Position numbers and translations under genes: made by a program
Shown: piece after piece, positions 8,278 to 18,023 of the stretch
Position numbering within the stretch: the stretch's first letter is position 1
How the letters are laid out: every line of letters begins with the position of its first letter
Notes under the pieces: model-generated
Told to the model about the DNA's origin: nothing
The model's database searches: none
Seen by the model: the letters and a program-made list of their open reading frames with translations, nothing else
Assembly (NCBI RefSeq): GCF_963665675.1
Contig: NZ_OY762426.1
Location: 434,001-498,000 of the forward strand
DNA: 64,000 bases
From: an uncultured Methanolobus sp.
GTDB lineage: Archaea; Halobacteriota; Methanosarcinia; Methanosarcinales; Methanosarcinaceae
Direction of reading: 5' to 3'

Positions 8278-11200
8278 ATGACTGGAAAACTGAAAAAATT
8301 GTTGTTTATATTTGTAATAATAAATTTGATTTTGGTAGCTTCGCCAACCATGGCGGAAGAATCGACGGATATGACGTGGCACCAATTCCACAAAGATGTA
8401 AGTAATTCAGGATATTCACCATCAACAGCCCCGGATTCAAACAAGATTCTATGGGAAAGTGATGTGATTGATGCAATAGGCGCATCTTCTCCGGTAGTAG
8501 CCGAGGCTAAGGTCTTTGTTAACTGTGATGGCTCTCTGAAAGCCTTGGATGTTTCCAGCGGATCTGTCTTATGGAGTACTAGTATTCCTGGGACTGTGGG
8601 TGGTTCCTGGTCATCCCCTGCATACCATAACGGCAATATATTCACTTCTACTGCATTTGAGACAAATTGTATCAATGCTACTACGGGAAATATCACATGG
8701 ACATTTACCAGCACGACGGGATCAGAGGGTTCTGTAAACGGAGGTCCAACAATTGCTGATGGCAAGGTCTTTATTAATGATTGGGATGGAGGGCGTTATT
8801 ACTGTCTTAACGAAGATACTGGACAGGAAATATTGAATTTTACGGTTGACGGATATGCTCAGGGAACTCCAGCTTATGAAGATGGCAGGGTTTACCTGAC
8901 AGGCTGGGGATACGGCACACAATATGCAGGACGTGTATATTGTTTTGATGCTGCCACCGGAAATCAGCTATGGTGCCAGGCCCAGATCAGCCAGAATTGT
9001 TGCGGTTCTGTTACAGTGGGGGATGATGCCGTATATGTAACAACTTACAATTTTTATGGAGATGGGGACCTTTTTGCACTCAATAAGACAGAAGGCACCA
9101 TTATCTGGCAGAGGAAGATACAGCGAACGGATGCAACTCCTGCCATAGCTTATGGCAATGTCTATGTTACAGGTGGATGTGACGGATACAGCGGTCTGCA
9201 GACATATTGTTTTAATGCCACAACAGGGGAATCTGTTTGGGAGACTTCGAAATATGGAACGATCGGAGACTGGACATGTTCTCCCGTTGTGGCTGACGGC
9301 AAGGTTTTCGTGGGTGAACCCGATGTGGATGAAATTGAAGGAATGTCTTTCGGGCATAAGAGAATTTATGCACTTGATGCATACACAGGTGAGGTGCTTT
9401 GGACAAGTCCACACGGAGGATCAGCTGTTGCCATTTATGATGGAGTTGTATATACCATTGGAAGTGATGGGAAAGTCTATGCATTTGCAGGCGGGGAGAC
9501 TACAGTAGATCTTCTCTCAAAAAATATAAAAATCCCAGAAAGGGTATTTGTAAATTTACCGAATGAAATTACCGCTACTATCGAGAATGTGGGAAGCACG
9601 TTTTCCGGTGAATTCAATGTCTCACTGAAAGCCAATGGGGCAGTAGTAGCTACCCGGACAATTTCCGTTCTAGGTGGCGGATACAATAAAGATGTTGCTT
9701 TTTCATGGATACCGGAAACCACCGGCGACTATCTACTTGAAATAAGTGTGGATGCAGATAACTCAGTTGCAGAATCAGACGAGACAAATAATGTAGCTCT
9801 TCCTGTCACATTAACTGCAACAGAAGGAAAACCTGACCTTGTACCGGTTTCAGTTGCACCGGAAATGGTGTATGAGAACCAGCCATATGAAATGAGTGCA
9901 ATTGTAGAGAACAGCGGTTTCGATGCAGCCTATAATTTTTCTGTGATTGTTAAAGAGGAGGATACTGTTGTCAGTAGTGGAATCATCTCTTCTTTATACC
10001 CGTCAGATAGTACATGTTATAATTTTATGTGGACACCTTCTATGGAGGGAACGTCCAACCTGACAGTTATCGTGGATTCAAACAACGAAATCATCGAAGA
10101 GGATGAGACGAATAATGATTTCAGTTGTCAGGTTACGGTAATGGCTGAAACTGAACCGGAGCCACTTGACAAAAATGATTGGACCCAGTTCCAGCGTAAT
10201 TGGTTAAGAAACGCTTCAAGCGCCAGCTCTGCTCCGACAACAGATCCGAATGTGTTCTGGAAGGCCGATCAGGGTGGAGATGTGGATGTCAGTCCATTAA
10301 TTGCTGGAGATACGGTCTATGTCTACTCTTCAAGTGGATATATCCGGGCATACAATAAGAGTAAAGGGACTCTTATATGGAGTACTTTTGTCTCTACAGG
10401 CCTGCAAACATCGACTCCTGCATATGGGGATGGCAAGATATTTGCAGCAACTCAGGATGGAAATCTGTTAGCTCTGGACGCGGTCACAGGTAATGAGCTC
10501 TGGAGTGTCCATCCGACCGATTTGACTTTTGAATGCCCGATAACATACTATGACCACAGAATCTATATCGGTGAAGGTCTCTCTGGCGGAATTGCAAACA
10601 AACAGTACTATTGTTATGATGACCTTGGGAACCGCCTTTGGGCTTATACCAATAATGATACTGCTGGATTCATATGGAATGGTGCCTCCGTTGTAGGTGA
10701 TTATGTTGTCTACCCGGTACATGAAGGATTTCTGGTAAGCCTTGACAGGTGCAGCGGGGAACTTGTGGATAAGATCAACCTTAGCAGTTCTGAGGATGTT
10801 TCTTTTGCAAGAGAAGTTCCTGGAATGTTCCGTTCATCCCTGTCATATTTTGACGGCTATGTCTATACCACATCCGAAAGCGGACAGGAATACGGATTTG
10901 TGTGGAAGGTAGGGTTCGATGAGTCTACAGGACAGTTCCTTAATGATGGCTGGAGTATCCAGAACGGTTTTAGTACATCCACTCCGGTTGTTTACAATGG
11001 CAGGGTATATGTGGGACAGGGTGAGCACGGCTACACGGGCAATCTGACATGTCTTAATGATGCTGATGGCTCTGTTATCTGGTCTTATTATGTGGATGCA
11101 GGTATTAAATCCTCACCTGCAGTTTCGGTACAGGAAGATGATGTTTACATCTACTTCACCAGTGCTGTAGAAGATGGTTCGCTTTTCTGCCTGAAGGATA

Positions 11201-11526
11201 ACGATACCGGGCCCTTCCTTGCCTGGGAATACAATCCTGCAGATGATTCTGAATATATACTGCAGGGTGCGGCCATTTCAGACGGTAATGTGTATTTCGG
11301 GACTGATGCCGGATACCTGTATTGCATAACCGAGGGCGACTGGAACCCCTGGAATGACCTGGATTCTGCAGGTATTCCTGATGGCTCCTATATTACATCT
11401 GGAGAGGTCATTGCTGCCTATAACTGCTGGAGATTCACTTCTCCTGCACCGGAAACTGGTGAATACATCACTTCTGGCAAGGTCATTGCTCTTTACAATG
11501 CCTGGAGGTACACCCAGCCTATGTAA
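8278..11526 (+). CDS. Secreted PQQ-propeller/CARDB surface protein with duplicated C-terminal tail
   Basis: A 1082-aa secreted protein. Residues 1-27 are a signal peptide (KLKK, then a hydrophobic run ending SPTMAEE). Residues 30-405 form a PQQ-type beta-propeller with repeated blades (A-x-G-x-V-(Y/F)-V, ALDxxTGxxLW). Two CARDB-like adhesion domains follow at about 409-511 and 518-622, each ending with the usual E-(S/E)-DETNN. A second PQQ propeller covers 634-1020. The last 50 residues contain a duplicated unit, (D/T)GxYITSG(E/K)VIAxYN, then WR, about 25 residues apart. The tail is dockerin-like in size and position but lacks the Ca-binding Asp/Asn ladder. GGAG lies 7 nt before the ATG. It shares the tail and 3' hairpin with the short ORFs between the giant genes downstream. 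Likely a cell-surface or S-layer-associated adhesin; no enzymatic residues recognised. Confidence 0.85.
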   Translation: MTGKLKKLLFIFVIINLILVASPTMAEESTDMTWHQFHKDVSNSGYSPSTAPDSNKILWESDVIDAIGASSPVVAEAKVFVNCDGSLKALDVSSGSVLWSTSIPGTVGGSWSSPAYHNGNIFTSTAFETNCINATTGNITWTFTSTTGSEGSVNGGPTIADGKVFINDWDGGRYYCLNEDTGQEILNFTVDGYAQGTPAYEDGRVYLTGWGYGTQYAGRVYCFDAATGNQLWCQAQISQNCCGSVTVGDDAVYVTTYNFYGDGDLFALNKTEGTIIWQRKIQRTDATPAIAYGNVYVTGGCDGYSGLQTYCFNATTGESVWETSKYGTIGDWTCSPVVADGKVFVGEPDVDEIEGMSFGHKRIYALDAYTGEVLWTSPHGGSAVAIYDGVVYTIGSDGKVYAFAGGETTVDLLSKNIKIPERVFVNLPNEITATIENVGSTFSGEFNVSLKANGAVVATRTISVLGGGYNKDVAFSWIPETTGDYLLEISVDADNSVAESDETNNVALPVTLTATEGKPDLVPVSVAPEMVYENQPYEMSAIVENSGFDAAYNFSVIVKEEDTVVSSGIISSLYPSDSTCYNFMWTPSMEGTSNLTVIVDSNNEIIEEDETNNDFSCQVTVMAETEPEPLDKNDWTQFQRNWLRNASSASSAPTTDPNVFWKADQGGDVDVSPLIAGDTVYVYSSSGYIRAYNKSKGTLIWSTFVSTGLQTSTPAYGDGKIFAATQDGNLLALDAVTGNELWSVHPTDLTFECPITYYDHRIYIGEGLSGGIANKQYYCYDDLGNRLWAYTNNDTAGFIWNGASVVGDYVVYPVHEGFLVSLDRCSGELVDKINLSSSEDVSFAREVPGMFRSSLSYFDGYVYTTSESGQEYGFVWKVGFDESTGQFLNDGWSIQNGFSTSTPVVYNGRVYVGQGEHGYTGNLTCLNDADGSVIWSYYVDAGIKSSPAVSVQEDDVYIYFTSAVEDGSLFCLKDNDTGPFLAWEYNPADDSEYILQGAAISDGNVYFGTDAGYLYCITEGDWNPWNDLDSAGIPDGSYITSGEVIAAYNCWRFTSPAPETGEYITSGKVIALYNAWRYTQPM

Positions 11527-11536
11527 TTACTTTCAC

Positions 11537-11559
11537 GGCAGCAGTGTATCGCTGCTGCC
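11537..11559 (+). terminator. Hairpin after the 1082-aa PQQ/CARDB gene
   Basis: GGCAGCAG and CTGCTGCC form an 8-bp stem with a 7-nt loop 10 nt after the stop codon. No clear T-run follows, so it is a 3'-end structure or weak terminator. Related hairpins occur at 17798, 22681, 28194 and 35818. Confidence 0.5.
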
Positions 11560-11756
11560 TGATAGTAGTATTCGAAAATCAAAAGAAGAGATGTGAAAAC
11601 AGGAAAGAAGCAAGTAAGGAAGAAGGTGCTGTGATCTCTTTCTTTCCTTTCTCTAATCTTTCCCTGTTCTCTGAATTTCCCGCAGAAAGCGAAATACTTA
11701 CCGCAGCAATGTTTTGTTGCTGCTGTAATCCTATATAAGAAATACGAAGGGACGAT
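11537..11756 (+). repeat. Leader cassette 1, before giant gene 1
   Basis: First and most divergent of five leader cassettes. Order: GGCAGCAG hairpin (11537-11559), a long purine/pyrimidine inverted repeat opening with GAAAACAGG and closing with CCTGTTCTC (11595-11671), a shared TGAATTTCCCGCAGAAAG block, a GCAGCAA/TTGCTGC hairpin (11703-11723), then CTATATAAG and GAAGGG before the ATG. The long stem differs in sequence from the other copies but keeps its pairing ability, which suggests that the structure matters. CTATATAAG may be the TATA box of the gene, which would leave almost no 5' leader. Confidence 0.7.
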
Positions 11757-14700
11757 ATGAAACAAAACATAATCAAACACGGGATCATGGTAAGCATGAT
11801 CCTGTTGCTGATGCTATCCCTTGTGAGCATAGTTTCGGCGCATAATGTAACAATTAGCAGAACAATAACACCAAGCACTGTCAATACAGGTGAATCTTTT
11901 GATGTAATCATCGACCTTAATATCACAGGTAGCCTTGGCGGTAGCAATATGGCCACGGTAACGGAAAATTATTCCGAGAACGACTGGACCATCAGCAATA
12001 TCACCGCAGATACAGCTTTCACGAAATATATCGACGGTACTCCAGGCATGTACCAGTGGGGTACCGGACTGAGTTCACTGCCACTAGGCAGTTACCAGAT
12101 ATCCTACACAATGACTGTGCCATCCGATGAAACCTCTGGTGATTACACTATTGAAGGTTATTATGAGGATGTTGATCATTCTGATGACGATGATTTTTCA
12201 GATCCGAAGGTCCTTACTACAGGTGATAGCATTGTGACTATCGACGGGGGCGTTCTCAATATTTATTCAACAGCAATGGGAAATACTAATCCCGGAGCAC
12301 CTGATCCTGGAATACCGGGTTTTGTAGGTCCTAACGGTGACGGCATATCCAACAATGGTACCGTGAACCCTATATTCATAACCTGGGCCAGCACGGTAGT
12401 GGACTACTCTCCAGCTGACCAGACTATCAATCCACAGTTTTCCGATCCGAGCAAGACCCTCGGACCTGTGACCTGTGATAATTTCGACATTGTCAGCCTG
12501 GGAGATCTCGATCAGGATAAGATTAATGCAGGCGAACTACCTGGATCTATAACTCTCGGATTCGATTTACCCATAGCTAATGGTGGAGGGCCGGATCTGG
12601 CGGTATTTGAGAATGGTTTCGGCTCGGATAAAATATTCGCCGAGTTAGGTTATGTGGAGGTATCCACTGACGGCATTGTCTTCGCTCGCTTCCCCTCGAT
12701 ATCCCAGACCCCTGGGCCAGTAGGCGGATATGGGAGTATAGACCCCACCGGGGCATACAACCTGGCAGGCAAGCACGCCAATGCTTATGGAAATTCCTGG
12801 GGCACACCCTTTGACTTGAGCACCCTTACGCAAGCACCTGAAGTGCTGAATGGTAGCGTGGATCTTAACTCCATCAACTATGTCCGAATAGTGGATATTC
12901 CAGGTAGTGGAGACTTCAAGGACTCCCGGGGCAAACCCATCTATGATGCCTGGGTTACTACAGGTTCAGGCGGAGTAGACCTGGAGGCCGTTGGTGTCAT
13001 CAACATTGGTGTGCTTAATGCACCGGTGGCTGACTTCACCACCGATGTAACCTCCGGGACCGCACCGCTTACGGTACAGTTCAATGATGCGAGCACTGGA
13101 ATAGTATTTGATTATGCCTGGGATTTCGATAACGATGGGATTGTGGACTCAACCTCAGCAAACCCAGAGTTCACCTATGAGGCTGCCGGTACATACACTA
13201 TCTCATTGACGGTATCCAATCCCGACGGATCGAACACCGAAACCAAGACCGATTACATCGTCTCCGTCCTGCCGGACTCACCGGTGGCCGATTTCTCCGT
13301 TGATGTGACCAGTGGCGCCGCTCCGCTGACCGCGCAGTTCACTGACCTTACCACCAACAAGCCAATTAGCTGGGCCTGGGACTTTGATAACGATGGCATA
13401 ATTGACTCACACGAACAGAGTCCATCCTGGACATATAATGCCGCTGGTAACTATACAGTGACTATGACTGCCACTAACATGGCGGCTTCGGATACTATCA
13501 CCAGGGTCAATCTGATCTCAGTTGAAAATGTGCCGCCGATAGCTGATTTCTCAGCAGATCCGTTGGCTATTTTAACAGGATGCAGCGTGCAGTTTACTGA
13601 CCTGTCTGTGAACTCCCCGACCTCCTGGCAGTGGGACTTCGACAATGACGGTACAATTGACAGTACGATGCAGAATCCGAGCTACCCATACACGACCGCG
13701 GGAACATATACTGTCAGCCTGACGGTGAGCAACCCTACGGGAAGCAGTGATGAAGTTAAGAGCGCCTACATCACCGTGAAAGATCAGGCCACTCCTGCCA
13801 GTGATTTCACCTACACAAGCGACGGCAGTTCTGTCACCATCACTAAATACGTAGGTTCGGATGGTATTGTCATCATACCCGCGGAGATTGAGGGACTGCC
13901 TGTCACTACTGTCGGGGCCCTCGCGTTCCAAAGCTGTTCTGCACTGACAACTGTAAGCATCCCGAACAGTGTCACCAGTATCGGCGCCAGCGCGTTTGAA
14001 GATTGTTCAGCTCTGACCTCATTGAGCATCGCGGACAGCATCACCAGCATCGGTAACAACGCGTTTGAAGATTGTTCAGCTCTGACCACGTTGATCATCC
14101 CGAATAATGTCACCAGTATTGGAGATTATGCGTTCCAGGGTTGCTCTGGTTTGACTACGTTGATCCTCTCAGACAGCGCCACCAGTATTGGCAGTTATAT
14201 GTGCCAGGGTTGTTCCGGTCTGACCACAGTGATCATACCGGAAAATGTCACTTCCATTGGCACCAGGGCATTCGAAGATTGCTCCAATCTGACCACAGTG
14301 ATCATACCGGACAGCGTCACCAGTATCGGTGCCAATGCGTTTGTAGATTGCTCCAGTCTGACTGGAATGAGCATCGGTAGCGGAGTTACTAACATAGGCA
14401 GTTCCGCTTTCTCCGGTTGCTCCGCTCTGGCTGCGATCGATGTAGATGCCGACAACAGTGTGTACGCCAGTGTCGACGGGGTCTTGTATGACAAGGATCT
14501 CAAAACGCTGATCCAATGTCCTTTAGGAAAAACCGGTCCTGTAACCATCCCTGACAGCGTCACCAAGATCGACAATAATGCGTTTATGGAATGTACTTCT
14601 CTTACCTCGGTAACTATCCCGGACGGTGTCACCGTCATCGGTTCCAGCGCATTCTACAGATGCACCGACCTGGCCGAGCTAACCCTCCCTGATAGCGTCA

Positions 14701-16331
14701 CCAGTATTGGTGCCACCGCATTCTACAGCTGTACCAACCTGACATCGTTGACCTTAGGAAATAATGTTGAGACCCTCGGTAATTTTGTGTTCAGGGGCTG
14801 CTCTGCGCTGACAAATATGATCATTCCGGACAGTGTCACCCGTATCCCCGTACTTGCTTTCAGCGAATGCTCTGCACTGACCACGGTGGACATTGGCAGT
14901 GGGGTAAGGATGATACCCGCTAATGCTTTCACTGGTTGTTCGGCTCTGACTGCGTTCAATGTCGATGCCAATAATAGTTTTTTCGCGAGTGTCGACGGGG
15001 TCCTGTATAACAAGGCCGTCACAAAGTTGATCCTATTTCCCTTAGGAAAAACCGGTTCTTTCGCCATCCCTGACAGCGTCACAAGCATCGGTTCCACTGC
15101 TTTCATTGGTTGTGATCTGACCGCAATCGATGTCGGTCCCGATAACAGTGTGTACGCCAGTGTCGACGGAATCCTGTACAACAAGGCCATCACAACGTTG
15201 ATACAATGTCCTTCAGGAAGAACCAATACTGTAACTATCCCCGGCAGCGTCACTACCATCGGTAAATCCGCGTTCTACGATTGTGGCATTACTTCGGTAG
15301 TCATCCCTGACAGCGTCACAAGCATCGATGATGGTGCGTTCCGCTACTGCACCGGCCTTACCTCGGTGGTCGTCCCTGACAGCGTCACCAACCTCGGCCG
15401 CTATGTGTTCCAGGGATGTTCGGCTCTGACCTCTGTGGACCTCGGGAGCGGCGTCACCAACATTGGTGCCACTGCGTTCTCTGGTTGCTCTGCACTGACC
15501 TCTTTGACCATCCCGGGCAGCGTCACTGACATTGATGCCAGTGTGTTCTCCGGCTGCACCAACCTGACCTCGCTGACGTTCATGGGCAATGCTCCTTCTT
15601 CAGTGAACAGCAATTGGGCGTATGGAGCAACTACTGATCTGGTAGTTTACTACCAGCCAGGCGCCACCGGCTTCACCACACCTACATGGGAAGGTGTTCC
15701 ATGCTATCCGATTCTTCCGGTACTTTCCTTCGTGCCTGTGGATGCTGAAGTAATCGATGGCCAGACCACCGAGATTGTCATCAGCGTAGACTCACTGCCA
15801 GATGGTCTTTCAGGCTATGAGCTTACCGTGGATATCGGCGACCCGGCAATTGCCGAGATAGTAGGCATCGAATATCCTGACTGGGTATCCATTTCCGACA
15901 ACTCCAGTCTGCCAAACGGTTCTATCTACATAAAGGCAGTTGACGGAAACAATGCGATAGAAGCAGGTGCAGAGGACGTCGTACTTGCAACTCTCACTGT
16001 TAACGGAAAAGACATGGGAACTACAAACTTCACTCTTGGTGTCAAAAGGCTTGACGACGACATAGGGTCCCAGATCAATGCTACACTTGAGATTGGAACC
16101 CTCGAGGTCACCAGAACACCGATTCCAGGTCATACTAACTCTCCACGTGACCTTGACGGTGATGGACTCTACGAGGATCTCACAGGCGACGGAGTCTGCA
16201 GTTTCGTGGACGTAGAAGTACTATTCTACCAGATGGACTGGATAGAGGCAAACATGCCATCAAAGGTTGATTACAACGACAATGGCAGGGTTGACTTCGA
16301 TGATGTGGTAGCCCTGTTCGATATGGTGTGA
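11757..16331 (+). CDS. Giant surface adhesin 1: Ig-like, FENGF domain, 3 PKD, BspA-type LRR, cohesin-like, dockerin
   Basis: A 1524-aa secreted protein. Signal peptide 1-29 (cleavage near VSAHN). Residues 30-165: Ig-like domain. Residues 170-420: conserved surface domain with FENGF and VEVSTDG motifs, also found in bacterial surface proteins. PKD domains start near 423, 509 and 594 (WDFDNDG, SxTxSN). Residues 683-1300: about 25 BspA/TpLRR repeats (IPDSVTSIGxxAFxxCxxLT), broken by segments with YASVDGVLYDK. Residues 1322-1450: cohesin-like beta domain. Residues 1462-1524: dockerin with loops DLTGDGVCSFVD and DYNDNGRVDFDD, which place D, T/N, D/N and D at calcium-binding positions. Expected on the cell surface as an adhesin. 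It is the only copy with DYNDNG in the second dockerin loop (the others have DYNGNG). Confidence 0.88.
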   Translation: MKQNIIKHGIMVSMILLLMLSLVSIVSAHNVTISRTITPSTVNTGESFDVIIDLNITGSLGGSNMATVTENYSENDWTISNITADTAFTKYIDGTPGMYQWGTGLSSLPLGSYQISYTMTVPSDETSGDYTIEGYYEDVDHSDDDDFSDPKVLTTGDSIVTIDGGVLNIYSTAMGNTNPGAPDPGIPGFVGPNGDGISNNGTVNPIFITWASTVVDYSPADQTINPQFSDPSKTLGPVTCDNFDIVSLGDLDQDKINAGELPGSITLGFDLPIANGGGPDLAVFENGFGSDKIFAELGYVEVSTDGIVFARFPSISQTPGPVGGYGSIDPTGAYNLAGKHANAYGNSWGTPFDLSTLTQAPEVLNGSVDLNSINYVRIVDIPGSGDFKDSRGKPIYDAWVTTGSGGVDLEAVGVINIGVLNAPVADFTTDVTSGTAPLTVQFNDASTGIVFDYAWDFDNDGIVDSTSANPEFTYEAAGTYTISLTVSNPDGSNTETKTDYIVSVLPDSPVADFSVDVTSGAAPLTAQFTDLTTNKPISWAWDFDNDGIIDSHEQSPSWTYNAAGNYTVTMTATNMAASDTITRVNLISVENVPPIADFSADPLAILTGCSVQFTDLSVNSPTSWQWDFDNDGTIDSTMQNPSYPYTTAGTYTVSLTVSNPTGSSDEVKSAYITVKDQATPASDFTYTSDGSSVTITKYVGSDGIVIIPAEIEGLPVTTVGALAFQSCSALTTVSIPNSVTSIGASAFEDCSALTSLSIADSITSIGNNAFEDCSALTTLIIPNNVTSIGDYAFQGCSGLTTLILSDSATSIGSYMCQGCSGLTTVIIPENVTSIGTRAFEDCSNLTTVIIPDSVTSIGANAFVDCSSLTGMSIGSGVTNIGSSAFSGCSALAAIDVDADNSVYASVDGVLYDKDLKTLIQCPLGKTGPVTIPDSVTKIDNNAFMECTSLTSVTIPDGVTVIGSSAFYRCTDLAELTLPDSVTSIGATAFYSCTNLTSLTLGNNVETLGNFVFRGCSALTNMIIPDSVTRIPVLAFSECSALTTVDIGSGVRMIPANAFTGCSALTAFNVDANNSFFASVDGVLYNKAVTKLILFPLGKTGSFAIPDSVTSIGSTAFIGCDLTAIDVGPDNSVYASVDGILYNKAITTLIQCPSGRTNTVTIPGSVTTIGKSAFYDCGITSVVIPDSVTSIDDGAFRYCTGLTSVVVPDSVTNLGRYVFQGCSALTSVDLGSGVTNIGATAFSGCSALTSLTIPGSVTDIDASVFSGCTNLTSLTFMGNAPSSVNSNWAYGATTDLVVYYQPGATGFTTPTWEGVPCYPILPVLSFVPVDAEVIDGQTTEIVISVDSLPDGLSGYELTVDIGDPAIAEIVGIEYPDWVSISDNSSLPNGSIYIKAVDGNNAIEAGAEDVVLATLTVNGKDMGTTNFTLGVKRLDDDIGSQINATLEIGTLEVTRTPIPGHTNSPRDLDGDGLYEDLTGDGVCSFVDVEVLFYQMDWIEANMPSKVDYNDNGRVDFDDVVALFDMV

Positions 16332-16481
16332 GGTGAAGAAACAGGAATATAAACAGATTGGAGCACGAGTCAGGAAAAAAGGAATGGATACTACTTCCTT
16401 TTCCTAACTCTCTCCTGATTTTTTTACTTGTGGCAGATTAAGCATCTGAAAGTAAAAAACGTCTTTAACAAGGTGATTACA
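16332..16481 (+). repeat. Trailer cassette 1, after giant gene 1
   Basis: A 150-bp block between the stop codon and the TTG start of the next gene, almost the same in sequence after giant genes 2, 3 and 4 and cut short after gene 5. It holds the terminator hairpin, then TGGCAGATTAAGCATCTGAA and the ribosome-binding site (A/G)AGGTGATTACA for the following TTG-start gene. Confidence 0.75.
16367..16425 (+). terminator. Hairpin plus T-run after giant gene 1
   Basis: GAGTCAGGAA at 16367 pairs with TTCCTAACTC ending at 16410 (one C-A mismatch not present in the other copies), followed by a run of seven T at 16419-16425. Intrinsic-type terminator, conserved after all five giant genes. Confidence 0.75.
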
Positions 16482-17654
16482 TTGAAAAAAACATACAAAA
16501 ACAGTATAAAAATATCATTAGCAGTTACTCTCATTATCTCATTCATCTGCATAGGGCTTTCGGGTGCTTCACCCTCTATTATAACCGACCCTTCAGAACC
16601 CGTATCCCTGGAAGCGGGGGAAAGCGTAGAAGTATCCTTGAGTGTGGATCAATTACCCGACGGACTTTCTGGCTATAAACTGACTGTGGTACTGGACGAA
16701 ACGGCAGTTGCAACAATAGAATCTGTCAGCTTCCCATCCTGGGTTACTCTGGATAGAGTTTCAGAACTTCCTGATTCCTCGGTGAGTCTCAAAGCTATGG
16801 ATCTTCAAAGAAAAGTACAGAAAGGTTCTAAGGATACGAAACTGGTTACAATTACCTTGAAAGGCCTTTCAGGCGGTTCAACCGGTATCACCGTGACGGA
16901 ATCTATGTTTGAAGCCGATATGAAATATGCTGACGAAGATGAAAGTTCGCAATCCTCATCCCCTTCCGCCGGTGGAGGCAGTGGCAGTGGTAGTACTACC
17001 GGTGAAAACTACGAGAATATCGCATACAAGGGCGTCCTTTCTGAGTTTGTTTCGAAAAATAACATGACCTCCTATGAATTCGATGATGAGCAGAATGCCA
17101 TTGAATACATCAGATTCCAGGCTCTCAGAAACTGGGGAAAGATATCCTCTACAATTGAAATGCTGCATAACAGGTCTGCACTTGTTGATGTGGACGCACC
17201 GGACACGGTGTACTGTAACGTCAATATGTGGATTGGAGAATCAGGTTTCTCAAGTTCAGGCAACATTGAGGATTCTGTTGTAGGATTCAGGGTTGAAAAG
17301 AGATGGATTGAAGAGAACAACATAGATAGGGATACTATCAGGCTGTGCAGATACTCCAGTGGATCCTGGAACGATCTTGATACCAGAATGACAAGTGAGG
17401 ATGACAGGTATATTCACTTTGAAGCCGACACGCCGGGATTCTCACCGTTTGCAATCGTTGGTGCTCCTGTTAAAAATACAACTACCGAAGAGTTGAGAAG
17501 CACTGAAGAATCTCTGGAAGATAGTAATCTGCCGGAAGAAGAGGTTCCTGTCGAAACAAAGAGCGACTTCAGCAACCTGACGATTATCGGATCAATGTCG
17601 ATATTGCTGATTGGAGGATGTGCAGGATATCTGATTTACAGGAAACGAAGTTGA
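16482..17654 (+). CDS. Membrane-anchored protein with cohesin-like and PGF-pre-PGF domains
   Basis: A 390-aa protein. TTG 16482 is chosen as start because AAGGTGAT lies just upstream and the product then begins with a proper signal peptide (KKTYKNSIKISLAV...). The open frame reaches back to ATG 16428, inside the trailer repeat. Residues 33-150 form a cohesin-like domain closely related to that of the giant proteins (LPDGLSGYKLTV, FPSWVTLD). A Ser/Gly linker follows. Residues 170-335 match the PGF-pre-PGF domain of archaeal surface proteins. A C-terminal hydrophobic helix ends in YRKRS, a plain membrane anchor with no PGF motif. It has no dockerin. Sitting directly after giant gene 1, it could be the anchor that holds dockerin-bearing neighbours; that role is inferred. 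Confidence 0.75.
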   Translation: MKKTYKNSIKISLAVTLIISFICIGLSGASPSIITDPSEPVSLEAGESVEVSLSVDQLPDGLSGYKLTVVLDETAVATIESVSFPSWVTLDRVSELPDSSVSLKAMDLQRKVQKGSKDTKLVTITLKGLSGGSTGITVTESMFEADMKYADEDESSQSSSPSAGGGSGSGSTTGENYENIAYKGVLSEFVSKNNMTSYEFDDEQNAIEYIRFQALRNWGKISSTIEMLHNRSALVDVDAPDTVYCNVNMWIGESGFSSSGNIEDSVVGFRVEKRWIEENNIDRDTIRLCRYSSGSWNDLDTRMTSEDDRYIHFEADTPGFSPFAIVGAPVKNTTTEELRSTEESLEDSNLPEEEVPVETKSDFSNLTIIGSMSILLIGGCAGYLIYRKRS

Positions 17655-17797
17655 TTCGGATAATTGAAAACAGTGATACGATAATTCCCGAATGGAATTG
17701 TATCTCACATTACTGTATTGCTAGCTTTGCGTTTATCCGGTGATGTGGAATATGAAGCAGGAATTGAATCACTCCCAACTGATGTAATTACGTTCAT
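17655..17797 (+). other. Spacer with the 3' stub of a lost tail-encoding gene
   Basis: Between the anchor gene and leader cassette 2. The last 20 or so bases (CACTCCCAACTGATGTAATT) equal the 3' end of the short ORFs at 22494 and 35631, including their stop codon. The rest is unrelated and holds no ORF of note. It looks like a recombination scar: the body of the short tail gene is missing here and the anchor gene occupies its place. Confidence 0.5.
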
Positions 17798-18023
17798 GGC
17801 AGCAACTCAGGGTTGCTGCCTGATTATTTAGTCTCAGAAAAAAAGCGAAGATATGTGAGAACAGGATAGGAAAGGCTAAAGGGAAAGATATTTTCCATTT
17901 CCTTCTTCCCTTTTCTTCCTCTGATCTATTCCTGTTCTCTGAATTTCCCGCAGAAAGAGACTCTTACTGCAGCAATGTTTCGTTGTTGCCGTAGTCCTAT
18001 ATCAGAAATACGAAGGCTATGAT
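17798..18023 (+). repeat. Leader cassette 2, before giant gene 2
   Basis: A 226-bp copy. GGCAGCAAC/GTTGCTGCC hairpin at 17798-17820, purine/pyrimidine inverted repeat from GAGAACAGG to CCTGTTCTC (17857-17939), GCAGCAA/TTGTTGC hairpin at 17969-17989, then CTATATCAG and GAAGG before the ATG. Nearly identical to the cassette at 28194. Confidence 0.75.
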
